The position numbers and the translations under genes are program-made. From contig CAYHWW010000092.1 of assembly GCA_964360145.1 (NCBI GenBank), forward strand, positions 1 to 12,989: 12,989 bases of DNA, written 5' to 3'. Below the pieces are notes generated by a model that worked only from the letters and a program-made list of their open reading frames with translations, was not told the origin of the DNA and made no database searches. Every line of letters starts with the position of its first letter. Within the stretch, counting starts at the first letter, position 1. Source of the stretch: CAYHWW01 sp964360145. GTDB lineage: Bacteria; Bdellovibrionota; UBA1018; CAYHWW01. Of this stretch, positions 5,929 through 12,989 are shown in pieces.

Positions 5929-7247
5929 ATGGTGCGGGCATTGACGCCCAGAAGCTGGGCGGCGCGGGTTTTATCACCGCCGCAAAGGCGTAGGGTTTCT
6001 TCAATGAGACGATCCTGCACTTGCTCCAGGCTCGTGCCCAGGACCACGCGGATTTCGCGGCTTTGATGGGATGACGCCACATGAGGCGGAAGATGTTCCG
6101 CGGTGATGGAACCATCGGCGCAAAGGACCATGGCCCGCTCCAGCACGTTGAGAAGTTCACGGACGTTACCGGGCCAGGGATAGGCTTCCAGAAGCACGAG
6201 GGCCTCGGGAGACAACGTGAGCTCCCGTCCCTCCCGAGCGCCGAGGCGAGCGAGTGTCACGCACGCCAAAGGCTCCACATCCTCAGGGCGCTCCCGCAGA
6301 GGGGGCAACTCAATGCTCACCACATTCAAGCGGTAATAGAGGTCCTCGCGGAAACGACCGTCTCGCACCGCGGCTGCCATGTTCTCATTGCTCGCGGCGA
6401 TCCAACGCACGTCCACCGGGATATCAGCCACGGCGCCCAGGGGCCGCACACAGCGCTCTTGGATGACCCGCAGCCACTTGGCCTGCAGTGCCGCGGGCAT
6501 GGCACCCGCCTCGTCGATGAAAAAAGTGCCTCCCTGGGCCGCGCGCACTTGACCCAGGCGACTCATGTCAGCGCCGGTGTATGCGCCTTTCTCATGGCCG
6601 AAGAGCTCGCTCTCGAGAAGCGTTTCTGGAATGGCCGCGGCGTTTACCGCGATGAATGGCTGGGAGGCTCGGGGGCTCGCGCTGTGAATGCGGCGTGCGA
6701 GCAATTCCTTCCCGGTGCCGGACTCGCCGACAATGAGCACCGATGCCAAGGTGGCGGCCACGCGATCCGCGAGGGACACCACGTCGGCCATGACTCGGGA
6801 ACGGAAAACAAGCTCTGCATGCGACCCCGCCGTGGCATGCACGACGCGCGCCGCATGCCTGGACTCAATGCTTTTCCCCACCTCCTCCAAAACCTGCTGC
6901 ACATCACGCTTCCGTAACGGCTTCGTGAGGAAATGCAAAGCACCGTGGCGTAGGGCTGACACCGCCTCGTCCACCCGACCATAGGCGGTCATGAAGGCGA
7001 CGATGGGTGGCTCGGAAAGAGCATGGGGGGCTGACGTCCGCAGGGCCTCGAAGAGCTGGATGCCATCCAAGCGCGGCATGCGCACGTCGGTGAGCACCAA
7101 ATCGAAGGCGACATGGGCGCAGAGATCCAAAGCCTCCCGCCCATCCGCGGCGCAATGGGTGTCATGCCCCAGTCGCTGCACCAGCTCGCTGAGGGCATCC
7201 CGATTGTGTTTCTCGTCATCAACGATGAGCACATGAAGTCCTAGCAC
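5883..7247 (-). CDS. NtrC-family response regulator / sigma-54-dependent activator, GTG start
   Basis: This 454-aa three-domain activator is phosphorylated by a kinase and remodels sigma-54 RNA polymerase by ATP hydrolysis. The receiver (1-120) has the acidic pair D10-D11, phospho-acceptor D54 in VLTDVRMP, T87 and K109. The AAA+ domain (about 148-375) has Walker A GESGTGK (174-180), ESELFGHEKGAYTGA (212-226), Walker B GGTFFIDEAG (239-248) and FREDLYYRLNV (299-309). The Fis-type helix-turn-helix is at 424-443 (GDKTRAAQLLGVNARTIYRW). The sigma-54 contact loop is GAYTGA rather than GAFTGA. The GTG at 7247 overlaps the kinase stop by 7 bp and has GAGGTG 9 nt upstream inside the kinase gene, so the two are co-translated. 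The target promoters are unknown. Confidence 0.96.
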   Translation of the reverse strand: MLGLHVLIVDDEKHNRDALSELVQRLGHDTHCAADGREALDLCAHVAFDLVLTDVRMPRLDGIQLFEALRTSAPHALSEPPIVAFMTAYGRVDEAVSALRHGALHFLTKPLRKRDVQQVLEEVGKSIESRHAARVVHATAGSHAELVFRSRVMADVVSLADRVAATLASVLIVGESGTGKELLARRIHSASPRASQPFIAVNAAAIPETLLESELFGHEKGAYTGADMSRLGQVRAAQGGTFFIDEAGAMPAALQAKWLRVIQERCVRPLGAVADIPVDVRWIAASNENMAAAVRDGRFREDLYYRLNVVSIELPPLRERPEDVEPLACVTLARLGAREGRELTLSPEALVLLEAYPWPGNVRELLNVLERAMVLCADGSITAEHLPPHVASSHQSREIRVVLGTSLEQVQDRLIEETLRLCGGDKTRAAQLLGVNARTIYRWLEMKSAQESSR

Positions 7248-9130
7248 GGCAGGTTCACCTCGAAGCGGGAGTGGCCCCCATGGCGCAGGTCACCACCATG
7301 ATCGAGGCAGATTTGCCGCGAGACGCTGAGGCCCAGCCCATTGCCCCTGGCTTTACTCGTGACAAAAGGCTCGAAAAGACGTGACTCAAGTTCTTGAGGC
7401 ACGCCCTCACCGCCGTCTTCCACGGTAATGAGGACACGAGTGCCGTTTGCCGCCACTGCTTTCACGCGAATAAAGCGACGTTCCTGAGGCTGCTCGTCCA
7501 CGGCATCCAAGGCGTTCGTGAGTAGATTATCCATGACTTGATGAAGTGCCACGGGGTCTGCCACGAAAGCCACTGCCTGGGGCGGGAGCTGCAGATCCAC
7601 GCGAACCCCTCGGGCATGAACTTCCGGCGCGCGGGTTTCGAGCGCATCCTCGAGCAATGAGCCTAAATCCACCGTAGCACGGTCGGTGGCGGAATCGCCG
7701 CGCACCCCCCCTACTCCGAGATACTTGGCGGTGAGGCGCTCCAAACGTTCGGCCTGGGCCATGAGCCCTTTCAAGCGCTGCGTGGCCGGATGGTTGGCGG
7801 GCAGGTCCTCCTCCATCATCTCCAGATTCAGGATGAGGGAATTGAGGGGATTACGCAGTTCGTGGGCCACTTGGGCCGAGAGGGTTCCAGCCAGCGTAAG
7901 CTTGGCGGCGTGGGCCAGTCGATCTTCCGCCACCACCGTGGCCGTGATGTCCTGGAGCGAGATCACCCGGCCCGCGGTCGGCGCGGGGAGGAGCTCCACG
8001 GACACATCGAACCAACGTCCATCAGCGGCTCGCGCCCGGCGGGCACGGAAAGGTTCCGCGGTGGCGCACCAAGCGGAAGCCTCAGCCCCGAAGCACTGGA
8101 GGAGCTGCTCTTGGCCGTGAGGAAACAATTTCGTGAAGCTATCGTTCACCTGCTCGGCGCGGCCTTCATCATCAAGCACCAGCATGGCGCTGCTGATGGC
8201 GTTCAAGATGCGTTCGTTGAGGGAGCCTAGTTTACGGAGCATGCGGTTTTGAGACCGGAGGCTGCCGTTGAGATGCTCGAGCTTATTCTTCTGGGACCGG
8301 ATGGTGGCCTCATGCTCAACGGCGGTGATCGCCATGTTTGAGATCTCACGGGAGAGCAGCGCCAAATCACGAGGCATGTGGCGTTCCTCCATGGGGGCCC
8401 GCGCCGCGTCGCGGAGGCCACCTTCGAGGCTCCCCGAGGCGATGCCGCGAGAAAGACGGGCCAGTGACTGGCGCCAGAGGGTCGCGGGTCGGCTCCAGGC
8501 CCTGAGCTGAAGTATAGCTAGCGCAAGTGCTGCGATGGCGAGCAGTGTGGCGGCGGTGAGGAGTGCCGCGGCAAAGTGAGCTTCACGCTCCGCGAGGACC
8601 TGGAGATTGGCGGCCTCGGATTCAGCGAGATGAGCAACGGCACGGGCATCATCCGCAAGTCCCGCATGGGCACCACGCAAGGCAACGTAAGCCTGCGTGG
8701 CATCAAAGCCGTGATGGGCCTTGAGCAGTGCCGCGATCTCCGCCAAACGCCTCGTCTCGTCTTCGCCCTCTTGGGCAAGACGGGCGCCCAGGGCACGGGC
8801 CCGTCGCGGGGCCTCCAGCTCCCCAGGAATTTGAGCAAGAGCGAGCGCCTCCCCATCGATGAGGCGCTTCAACCACTGACGGGGGCGCGGCATTTCAAAG
8901 CCCGCCTCGCCCCATCGATGCAACTGCAAATCTTTATCCACGGCCTTGCGGTGGGCTTCCACGATGCCCGCCGCCGCTGCCGCCAGTCGACTCACGGGCA
9001 TGAGGGTTTCCCACACCGGTCGTGTGCGGGTGGAAGCCCTGGCGCCGAACCAGGTGCCCGCGGCGAGGAGCGCCGTGATGGTCGCCACGGTAAGCATGCG
9101 CTGTGCTGATGTCGACGATGGCGTACTCAT
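7241..9130 (-). CDS. Membrane-bound sensor histidine kinase (partner of the sigma-54 activator)
   Basis: This 629-aa inner-membrane kinase has TM1 at about 11-30, a helical Ala/Glu/Arg-rich periplasmic region of about 155 residues, and TM2 at about 187-209. A HAMP-like segment beginning RPATLWRQSL follows, then a likely coiled coil (255-305) and a PAS-like domain (about 305-400, ending in VISLQDIT). The HisKA phospho-acceptor is H423 in AQVAHELRNPLNS. The ATPase domain has the N box NLLTNALDAV (535-544), EDGGEGVP (571-578), LFEPFVTSK and GNGLGLS (597-602). All catalytic boxes are present. The helical sensor region matches no ligand-binding domain I can name. ATG 9130 is used, although no strong Shine-Dalgarno is visible. 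The gene overlaps the response regulator, so the two form an NtrB/NtrC-like pair with an unknown signal. Confidence 0.95.
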   Translation of the reverse strand: MSTPSSTSAQRMLTVATITALLAAGTWFGARASTRTRPVWETLMPVSRLAAAAAGIVEAHRKAVDKDLQLHRWGEAGFEMPRPRQWLKRLIDGEALALAQIPGELEAPRRARALGARLAQEGEDETRRLAEIAALLKAHHGFDATQAYVALRGAHAGLADDARAVAHLAESEAANLQVLAEREAHFAAALLTAATLLAIAALALAILQLRAWSRPATLWRQSLARLSRGIASGSLEGGLRDAARAPMEERHMPRDLALLSREISNMAITAVEHEATIRSQKNKLEHLNGSLRSQNRMLRKLGSLNERILNAISSAMLVLDDEGRAEQVNDSFTKLFPHGQEQLLQCFGAEASAWCATAEPFRARRARAADGRWFDVSVELLPAPTAGRVISLQDITATVVAEDRLAHAAKLTLAGTLSAQVAHELRNPLNSLILNLEMMEEDLPANHPATQRLKGLMAQAERLERLTAKYLGVGGVRGDSATDRATVDLGSLLEDALETRAPEVHARGVRVDLQLPPQAVAFVADPVALHQVMDNLLTNALDAVDEQPQERRFIRVKAVAANGTRVLITVEDGGEGVPQELESRLFEPFVTSKARGNGLGLSVSRQICLDHGGDLRHGGHSRFEVNLPC

Positions 9131-9186
9131 CTATTGAATCATTTTACGCGGCTGGGGCCCTCCACAGCGAGGGGCAGGATTTGCCG

Positions 9187-9208
9187 GGCGGGCGATTTTA
9201 AGCCCGTC
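9187..9208. repeat. Inverted repeat upstream of the histidine kinase
   Basis: GGCGGGC (9187-9193) and GCCCGTC (9202-9208) pair over 7 bp with one G-T wobble around the 8-nt loop GATTTTAA. There is no T tract on the minus strand after it, so it is not a convincing terminator for the GLUG gene. It overlaps the sigma-54-like site and could be an operator or a fortuitous stem. Confidence 0.35.
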
Positions 9209-9216
9209 TTTAGCCA
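9200..9216 (-). promoter_or_regulatory. Weak sigma-54-like (-24/-12) promoter candidate before the kinase gene
   Basis: The minus strand reads TGGCTAAAGACGGGCTT, about 70 nt upstream of the kinase ATG. The invariant GG and GC dinucleotides are separated by exactly 10 nt, TGGC is perfect, and a T follows GC. The intermediate consensus bases (ACG, TT) do not match. Because the operon encodes a sigma-54 activator, autoregulation would be natural, but GG-N10-GC also occurs by chance in GC-rich DNA. The rest of the 155-bp spacer 9131-9285 shows nothing else I can support. Confidence 0.25.
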
Positions 9217-9285
9217 ATACCACACCAGAGAATCACCAACGCGCCTCCGTCCCCTGTATCTGGGAGGGAACGGGATGAGTTCAGC

Positions 9286-11283
9286 CTACTGTAACCTAGG
9301 ATAGGGTAGGCTTGGCGAAGATAGGGGCGGGAGCCAAGTGCTTCTAAAATCCCAGCGATCAAAACTAGCAGAAGTCGCCAATTGAGCGTTGGTCAGAGGT
9401 GTCCCATAGGTACTGGACGCAGGACCAAAGGCCGCTCTGCTGTAGTAAGAGCGCTCAACGTAGCCAGCAATCGACGAACGTCCAATAAGGCCTCCACGCG
9501 CAGCTGTGCATGCTGGATGTACAATGCTAATGGCGTACGTACTCGTGACTGGGCCCTGGTTCTCACCAATCAAACCGCCAGCGGAACATTGGGTAGAACT
9601 GCCTGTTCGTACGTAATTCCACGTGTAGCTATCTTGAACCGTACCTTCATTGCGCCCGATAAGGCCGCCTGCGCGGGTCGTCCCAAAAACCTGTGAGGAG
9701 GTCACGCCGAGCATAGAGTCTTGCTTGAGTTGAGATGTGGATACGAACGTTGTGGCGTGGGGCATTCCAGCGTAACTGTGGCTTACAAGCCCGCTTTCGC
9801 TACGAGCACGCAGATGCTCCCCAACTATGTTGCGTCCAATGAGACCGCCAGCGGTGCCGCCGCTACTGACTGTGCCGCTGCTATAGGAGCGTATTACCGT
9901 CCCTGAATTGACACCAACCAATCCGCCGGCTGCGCTAAGGGTAGGGTCGAGGAGGAGTCGGGTGCTTCCTGCAGACCCGCTCAGCAGCGTCCGACTAATC
10001 GCCCGTGATGTTTCGATGCGGCCCAGGTTTGTTGCAACTAATCCTCCTGCTGAGCCGTTTATGGCCTCAACCGCACTGACAGTCCATCGAATGCCATATC
10101 CAACAAACGGTATACGGGCCGTAACATTTCCTCTAAAGGCGGATTGGGCGATCTGCCCACGATTGACTGCCACGAGACCTGCAATTTCATTGACGCCCGA
10201 GATGTTTCCTCGTGCGGTGCACTGTTCGATGTGACCCCATGATTCTCCAGTAAGACCACCAACTATAGAAGCACTAGAGAGAATTCCATCATTGATGTCG
10301 ACATTTGCGCAACTTTGCCGCAAATCCCCCGCTAGATAGCCAACTATCCCTCCAAGATGACGTACCCGGTGTAATGATGTGATGTGACCTATTGCCACGC
10401 TGTTGGTAATGTTGCCGCCATAACCGAGGATGGTTCCTGCTGAGCTCATTTCGGCTTCTGATCCTGAATTCGAAACCGTCATGTCGATATCTGCATAGAT
10501 GTCTGAAAGAGTACCAGGGTGAAACTGCTCTCCAACAGCTCCACCGATGCGGACCGTAAATCTATCGCCGTCGAACCGCGCTGATTCGTAATAGAGAAAA
10601 CTGTTTCTGAAAGCGATATTTTCGATTCGACCTGAGTTCCAGGCTGCGAGAAGCGCAACACCTTGTGGATTCCAGACAGGAGCCGTGATGCTTATGGAGA
10701 AGTTTTCAAAAATGATGTTTGAAATTTTTCCACTATTTGCTTTAAATAGACCGACCAGCTCCCCAACGTTGGCCCACCCACCAGGATCACCAAAATGAGC
10801 ACTATGGTGAAACCTAATCTTCGTTAGGTTTCGAATCGTGTAACCTGCACCATCGAGGGCACCGCTAAACTCAAGGATCTGACGAATCCCAAGAGAGGGA
10901 TGCCTGCATATTTCTGTCATATCGATATCGCTTGCGAGGCGGAAGTGACTTGATCGGTTGAGGTTGATATTTTCAAACTGCTCGTGATGGCAAATCAAAT
11001 AAGGATCTCGGTTTGTGCCTGCGCCAGCGCCATAGGGTCGAAGAGCCGCGTTGCACCCACCTGAGACCGCCTCTGGAGGCCGAGAAGGGACTCTCGGTGT
11101 ACAGATGGGAATCGGCCGTAGATTTACGCCGGTTGTTAATGTGATGCAACCGGCACTGCCGCAAACCGCTCCACCCACTGAGCCAGCAAATCGTGATACG
11201 AGCGACGTGTCTGTGCCACCAGCTTTAGCAGTCGCTGTTACTAGCGCAAACAGCGCCATGATTACTTGGTGGCGCCAAGACAT
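9286..11283 (-). CDS. Exported GLUG-repeat protein, probable surface or envelope adhesin
   Basis: The 665-aa product has a Sec-type signal peptide (charged start, hydrophobic core IMALFALVTA, TAKA-GG cleavage near residue 21/22). A Cys-containing N-terminal region follows, then NRDPYLICHHEQFENINLN (92-110), the typical DPYLI opening of GLUG proteins. About 13 GLUG-type units cover residues 173-615, best seen as AGGLVGVNSGTVIRSYSSG and AGGLIGRNEGTVQDSY. The end (LTNAQLATSASFDRWDF...W) is the usual GLUG C-terminal cap. GLUG repeats fold as beta-helix-like rods in secreted adhesins and exo-proteins. No LPXTG, autotransporter barrel or other anchor is visible, so release or outer-membrane attachment is undetermined. 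GC is lower than in the flanking operons. It starts 3 nt after the HAMP-like gene, so the two share a transcript. Confidence 0.85.
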   Translation of the reverse strand: MSWRHQVIMALFALVTATAKAGGTDTSLVSRFAGSVGGAVCGSAGCITLTTGVNLRPIPICTPRVPSRPPEAVSGGCNAALRPYGAGAGTNRDPYLICHHEQFENINLNRSSHFRLASDIDMTEICRHPSLGIRQILEFSGALDGAGYTIRNLTKIRFHHSAHFGDPGGWANVGELVGLFKANSGKISNIIFENFSISITAPVWNPQGVALLAAWNSGRIENIAFRNSFLYYESARFDGDRFTVRIGGAVGEQFHPGTLSDIYADIDMTVSNSGSEAEMSSAGTILGYGGNITNSVAIGHITSLHRVRHLGGIVGYLAGDLRQSCANVDINDGILSSASIVGGLTGESWGHIEQCTARGNISGVNEIAGLVAVNRGQIAQSAFRGNVTARIPFVGYGIRWTVSAVEAINGSAGGLVATNLGRIETSRAISRTLLSGSAGSTRLLLDPTLSAAGGLVGVNSGTVIRSYSSGTVSSGGTAGGLIGRNIVGEHLRARSESGLVSHSYAGMPHATTFVSTSQLKQDSMLGVTSSQVFGTTRAGGLIGRNEGTVQDSYTWNYVRTGSSTQCSAGGLIGENQGPVTSTYAISIVHPACTAARGGLIGRSSIAGYVERSYYSRAAFGPASSTYGTPLTNAQLATSASFDRWDFRSTWLPPLSSPSLPYPRLQ
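9439..10767 (-). repeat. GLUG repeat array (about 13 units) within the exported protein
   Basis: This covers residues 173-615 of the 665-aa protein. Successive units of about 22-45 residues share the pattern GGLvG.N.G.I..sya.g.v. The central and C-terminal units (from residue 412 on) are closest to consensus. The first units (VGELVGLFKANSGKISNIIF, then GVALLAAWNSGRIENIAF) are more diverged. Spacer length between units varies, with long insertions near residues 389-411 and 503-537. The DNA is not a perfect tandem repeat, so recent slippage is not evident. Confidence 0.8.
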
Positions 11284-11286
11284 GAC

Positions 11287-11745
11287 TCACGCACCCCGTG
11301 CGGTTTTATGCTTTTCATCAAGAGCTTCGAGTCCTGAGTTGACGTCAGGGACTATGTCAGAAAGAAAATCCGTAGGCCTTAAGCTCAATGGTTTGTAAGT
11401 TTTTGTGCGCGCGATTTCCTGAAAATGATTTTTGATGCGCACTAATGGGCCAGCCATTCTGTTGGTGACAAAGAGTAGGACCAACCCCGAAATCACTGTA
11501 GATATGAGGCAGCCCCAAAGTACAAACTCTATGAGTGTTTGTGACTGATAGGCCACGAACTCAAAGTAAGGATGCGCATCGTGTAGACCTGCTTGCACGC
11601 CTTGTTCTCGCAAGTAAGCTTTTGTCCGGTAGAGCTGAATGGCCACGCCCCCTGTATAAATAAGGAGAATCAGCGTGTTGATACCGATGATCAATAATTG
11701 AAATTTAGGGTGATTTAGGATTTTGAGTCTTCTTTTATATGCCAT
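11287..11745 (-). CDS. Two-TM HAMP-like membrane protein, no output domain
   Basis: This 152-aa inner-membrane protein has a basic N-terminus (MAYKRRLKIL), TM1 at about 17-37, a short periplasmic loop of about 35 residues and TM2 at about 73-94. A HAMP-like segment follows from NRMAGPLVRIKNHFQEI (95-111), with the HAMP proline at P100, and continues to about residue 145. The protein then ends, with no kinase, cyclase or methyl-accepting domain. Stand-alone HAMP proteins of this size may act as adaptors or as regulators of envelope processes. ATG 11745 is chosen. A TTG at 11751 in the same frame has GAGG 8 nt upstream and may be the true start. It lies 3 nt before the GLUG gene, suggesting a functional pair. 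HAMP assignment is by motif, not by search. Confidence 0.8.
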   Translation of the reverse strand: MAYKRRLKILNHPKFQLLIIGINTLILLIYTGGVAIQLYRTKAYLREQGVQAGLHDAHPYFEFVAYQSQTLIEFVLWGCLISTVISGLVLLFVTNRMAGPLVRIKNHFQEIARTKTYKPLSLRPTDFLSDIVPDVNSGLEALDEKHKTARGA

Positions 11746-11751
11746 GCTCAA

Positions 11752-12060
11752 TCTTATCGCCTCTGGAACCGCCGCTCTTGAGAGTGCTGCGCCTCGTGTT
11801 GGGAGGAGGGGAATATTCTACCTACTCCCTTGGGGCATCGCAGTGAGGCACGCATACATTTTTTTCGATTTTACTTGACGGGGGTTCAGCGCGAAGTAGT
11901 GACCCAGCCCCGAATTCACCCATAATTTGCGCGATAATACGCTCTGTGGCGTGCTGCTGATGCACATGAGGCCTCGCGCCTCGTCTTTATCGCGAAATGC
12001 AATGGCGGGCATTCCTGCGCGAAATCTTGCGCACGAAAAACCGATGATAGAGTGCGGCCC
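11752..12060. other. Divergent intergenic region between the HAMP-like gene and the HNH gene
   Basis: About 310 bp separates two divergently transcribed genes and should hold both promoters, but no clear -35/-10 pair could be assigned. It has AT-rich patches (a run of seven T near 11860, and CATAATTTGCGCGATAAT near 11920-11937). A short GAGGC/GCCTC stem lies near 11970. Related octamers are CGCGAAGT (11890-11897) and CGCGAAAT (11991-11998 and 12018-12025). The minus-strand frames here are open for 40-64 codons, but none is convincing as a gene. Confidence 0.5.
11991..12025. repeat. Direct octamer repeat CGCGAAAT before the HNH gene
   Basis: Two exact CGCGAAAT copies (11991-11998, 12018-12025) are 27 bp apart, with a near copy CGCGAAGT at 11890. 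They lie 36-70 bp upstream of the HNH ATG, where an operator could sit. The spacing is not an exact multiple of the helical turn, and octamers recur by chance, so this is only a candidate. Confidence 0.25.
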
Positions 12061-12989
12061 ATGAACTTAAAACATCTTTCATCTGAGCGCCTCATCACTG
12101 AATTGAAAACCCTCGTCGCCACTGAACGGCGCGTAGGTGTTGCTATTTTACATCACCTGCGTGAGGTGGAAGAACGACGGCTGTACCTCTCTCAATATCA
12201 GTGCCCTTCTCTCTTTGAGTTTGCAGTGCGCGTGTTGGGCTATAGCAACGACGCGGCCTGGCGTCGCATCACGGCCATGCGGGCGCTGAGGGAGCTGCCC
12301 TCGCTTCAGGAAAAAATAGAAAGCGGCGCCTTGAGCCTCACCGTGGTGGCGCGGGCCACGCAGTTTTTTAAAGAAGAAGGGGCTCAGCGCAAAGAAGTGG
12401 GATTGCAAAGCATGAGTATCCCAGAAAAGCTCGCGGTCTTTGCGAGCCTTGAAGGCAAGTCCACGCGGCAGGCTGAGGCGGTGTTCCATGCTCAATCGTC
12501 AAAACCCTTGGCGACAAAGACGCTGAAGGTGGAACTGCCTGTTGAAGACTATGCCAAACTCGAAAAACTCCAGAGCCTCTTGAGTCACCGCGGCCAGGGC
12601 AAGGCGGGCACTCTTGCTGGCGTGCTGGCCCTTCTTATTGAAGAGGGCTTAGACAAACACGACCCCGTGCGTATTGAGGCACGCAGCGAACGTCGTCGCA
12701 CGGCTTCATTTGGGGCGCCCCAAGTAATGAGCGCCGCTGCGGAGCAAAGGGCCAAGTCACCCGCCCCTGTTGCTGGATCGTCTCGGCACATCCCTGCCGC
12801 CATCAAACGCAGGGTGTGGCTCAAAGATGGCGGCAAGTGCGCTGAATCTGACTGCGGGGCGACGAAATATTTGCACTACGACCATGTGCAGCCGTTTTTT
12901 CTGGGCGGTGAGCACAGCGTTCGAAACCTCCGCCTACTCTGCAGCGCCCATCATGGCGCTGTAACGCGGGAAGTGTTTGGGGGACTGCC
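12061..12989 (+). CDS. HNH endonuclease with helical DUF222-like N-terminus (runs off right edge)
   Basis: The first 309 residues are present. The N-terminal part (about 1-145) is a helical region like the one fused to HNH nucleases in the DUF222 class (opening MNLKHLSSERLITELKTLV; SLFEFAVRVLGYSNDAAWRR at 50-69). A charged linker follows (about 145-240). RHIPAAIKRRVWLKDGGKC (242-260) then leads into the HNH core: C260 and C265, LHYDHVQPFFLGG (271-283) with D274-H275, N289 in VRNLRLLC, C294, and H297-H298. The nuclease residues are intact, so double-strand or nicking activity is plausible. Family resemblance to HNH proteins repeated in Bdellovibrio-type genomes is from memory. It is divergent from the HAMP/GLUG pair, and no recognisable mobile-element ends are seen. 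No strong Shine-Dalgarno precedes the ATG. Confidence 0.9.
   Translation, partial: MNLKHLSSERLITELKTLVATERRVGVAILHHLREVEERRLYLSQYQCPSLFEFAVRVLGYSNDAAWRRITAMRALRELPSLQEKIESGALSLTVVARATQFFKEEGAQRKEVGLQSMSIPEKLAVFASLEGKSTRQAEAVFHAQSSKPLATKTLKVELPVEDYAKLEKLQSLLSHRGQGKAGTLAGVLALLIEEGLDKHDPVRIEARSERRRTASFGAPQVMSAAAEQRAKSPAPVAGSSRHIPAAIKRRVWLKDGGKCAESDCGATKYLHYDHVQPFFLGGEHSVRNLRLLCSAHHGAVTREVFGGL

Noticed and set aside
6081..6917. 278-codon plus-strand ORF
   Set aside because: Lies entirely antisense to the AAA+ domain of the sigma-54 activator, whose motifs are unambiguous.
9187..9208. Inverted repeat considered as a rho-independent terminator for the GLUG gene
   Set aside because: The minus-strand stem is followed by CGGCAAAT rather than a T tract. 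The T-rich side faces the strand with no upstream gene.
11881..11910. Second GG-N10-GC (sigma-54-like) match upstream of the HAMP-like gene
   Set aside because: Only the dinucleotides fit, with TC instead of TT and no TGGC. Such matches are expected by chance.
11818..12012. 64-codon minus-strand ORF and an overlapping 40-codon frame (…ATERIIAQIMGEFG…) in the divergent spacer
   Set aside because: No Shine-Dalgarno, no recognisable domain, and two frames look equally protein-like. A decayed gene end is possible but cannot be supported.

Overview
The window is GC-rich bacterial chromosome with almost no spacer DNA. It is probably from the Bdellovibrionota (Bdellovibrio-like 'deltaproteobacteria'). 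This is inferred from the aspC-coaD-rsmD order, a conserved-looking small acidic protein ahead of rsmD, and an HNH endonuclease whose N-terminus resembles a family common in Bdellovibrio-type genomes. No rRNA, tRNA, CRISPR array or insertion sequence was seen.

Left block (1-2379, minus strand): a tight housekeeping operon, read right to left. It holds a possible 56-aa ORF, a 149-aa protein of unknown function, rsmD (16S rRNA m2G966 methyltransferase), coaD (phosphopantetheine adenylyltransferase) and the N-terminal half of an aspC-like class I aminotransferase. coaD and aspC overlap by ATGA.

Centre (2345-5928, plus strand): a 961-aa protein laid out like an Eco57I/type IIG-like adenine-N6 DNA methyltransferase with a TaqI-C-like C-terminal segment. 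Both catalytic signatures (SAM-binding DPACGSG and catalytic NPPY) have been replaced, so it looks like a methyltransferase-fold protein without methylation chemistry. A 224-aa ORF of unknown function follows it. No restriction or specificity gene is adjacent.

Right-centre (5740-9130, minus strand): a two-component system. A membrane histidine kinase overlaps an NtrC-type sigma-54 activator by 7 bp, and a possible 47-aa ORF is coupled to the activator's stop codon by TGATG. A weak sigma-54-like GG-N10-GC site lies about 70 bp upstream of the kinase.

Right (9286-11751, minus strand): a lower-GC pair. A two-TM HAMP-like protein lies 3 bp from an exported 665-aa protein built of about 13 GLUG repeats, probably a surface adhesin or envelope protein. 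After a spacer of about 315 bp with no convincing gene, a divergent DUF222-like/HNH endonuclease gene runs off the right edge.

The strongest candidate for something undescribed is the methyltransferase homologue with lost catalytic motifs and its possible downstream partner. Secondary leads are the HAMP/GLUG pair and the coupled mini-ORF behind the sigma-54 activator.
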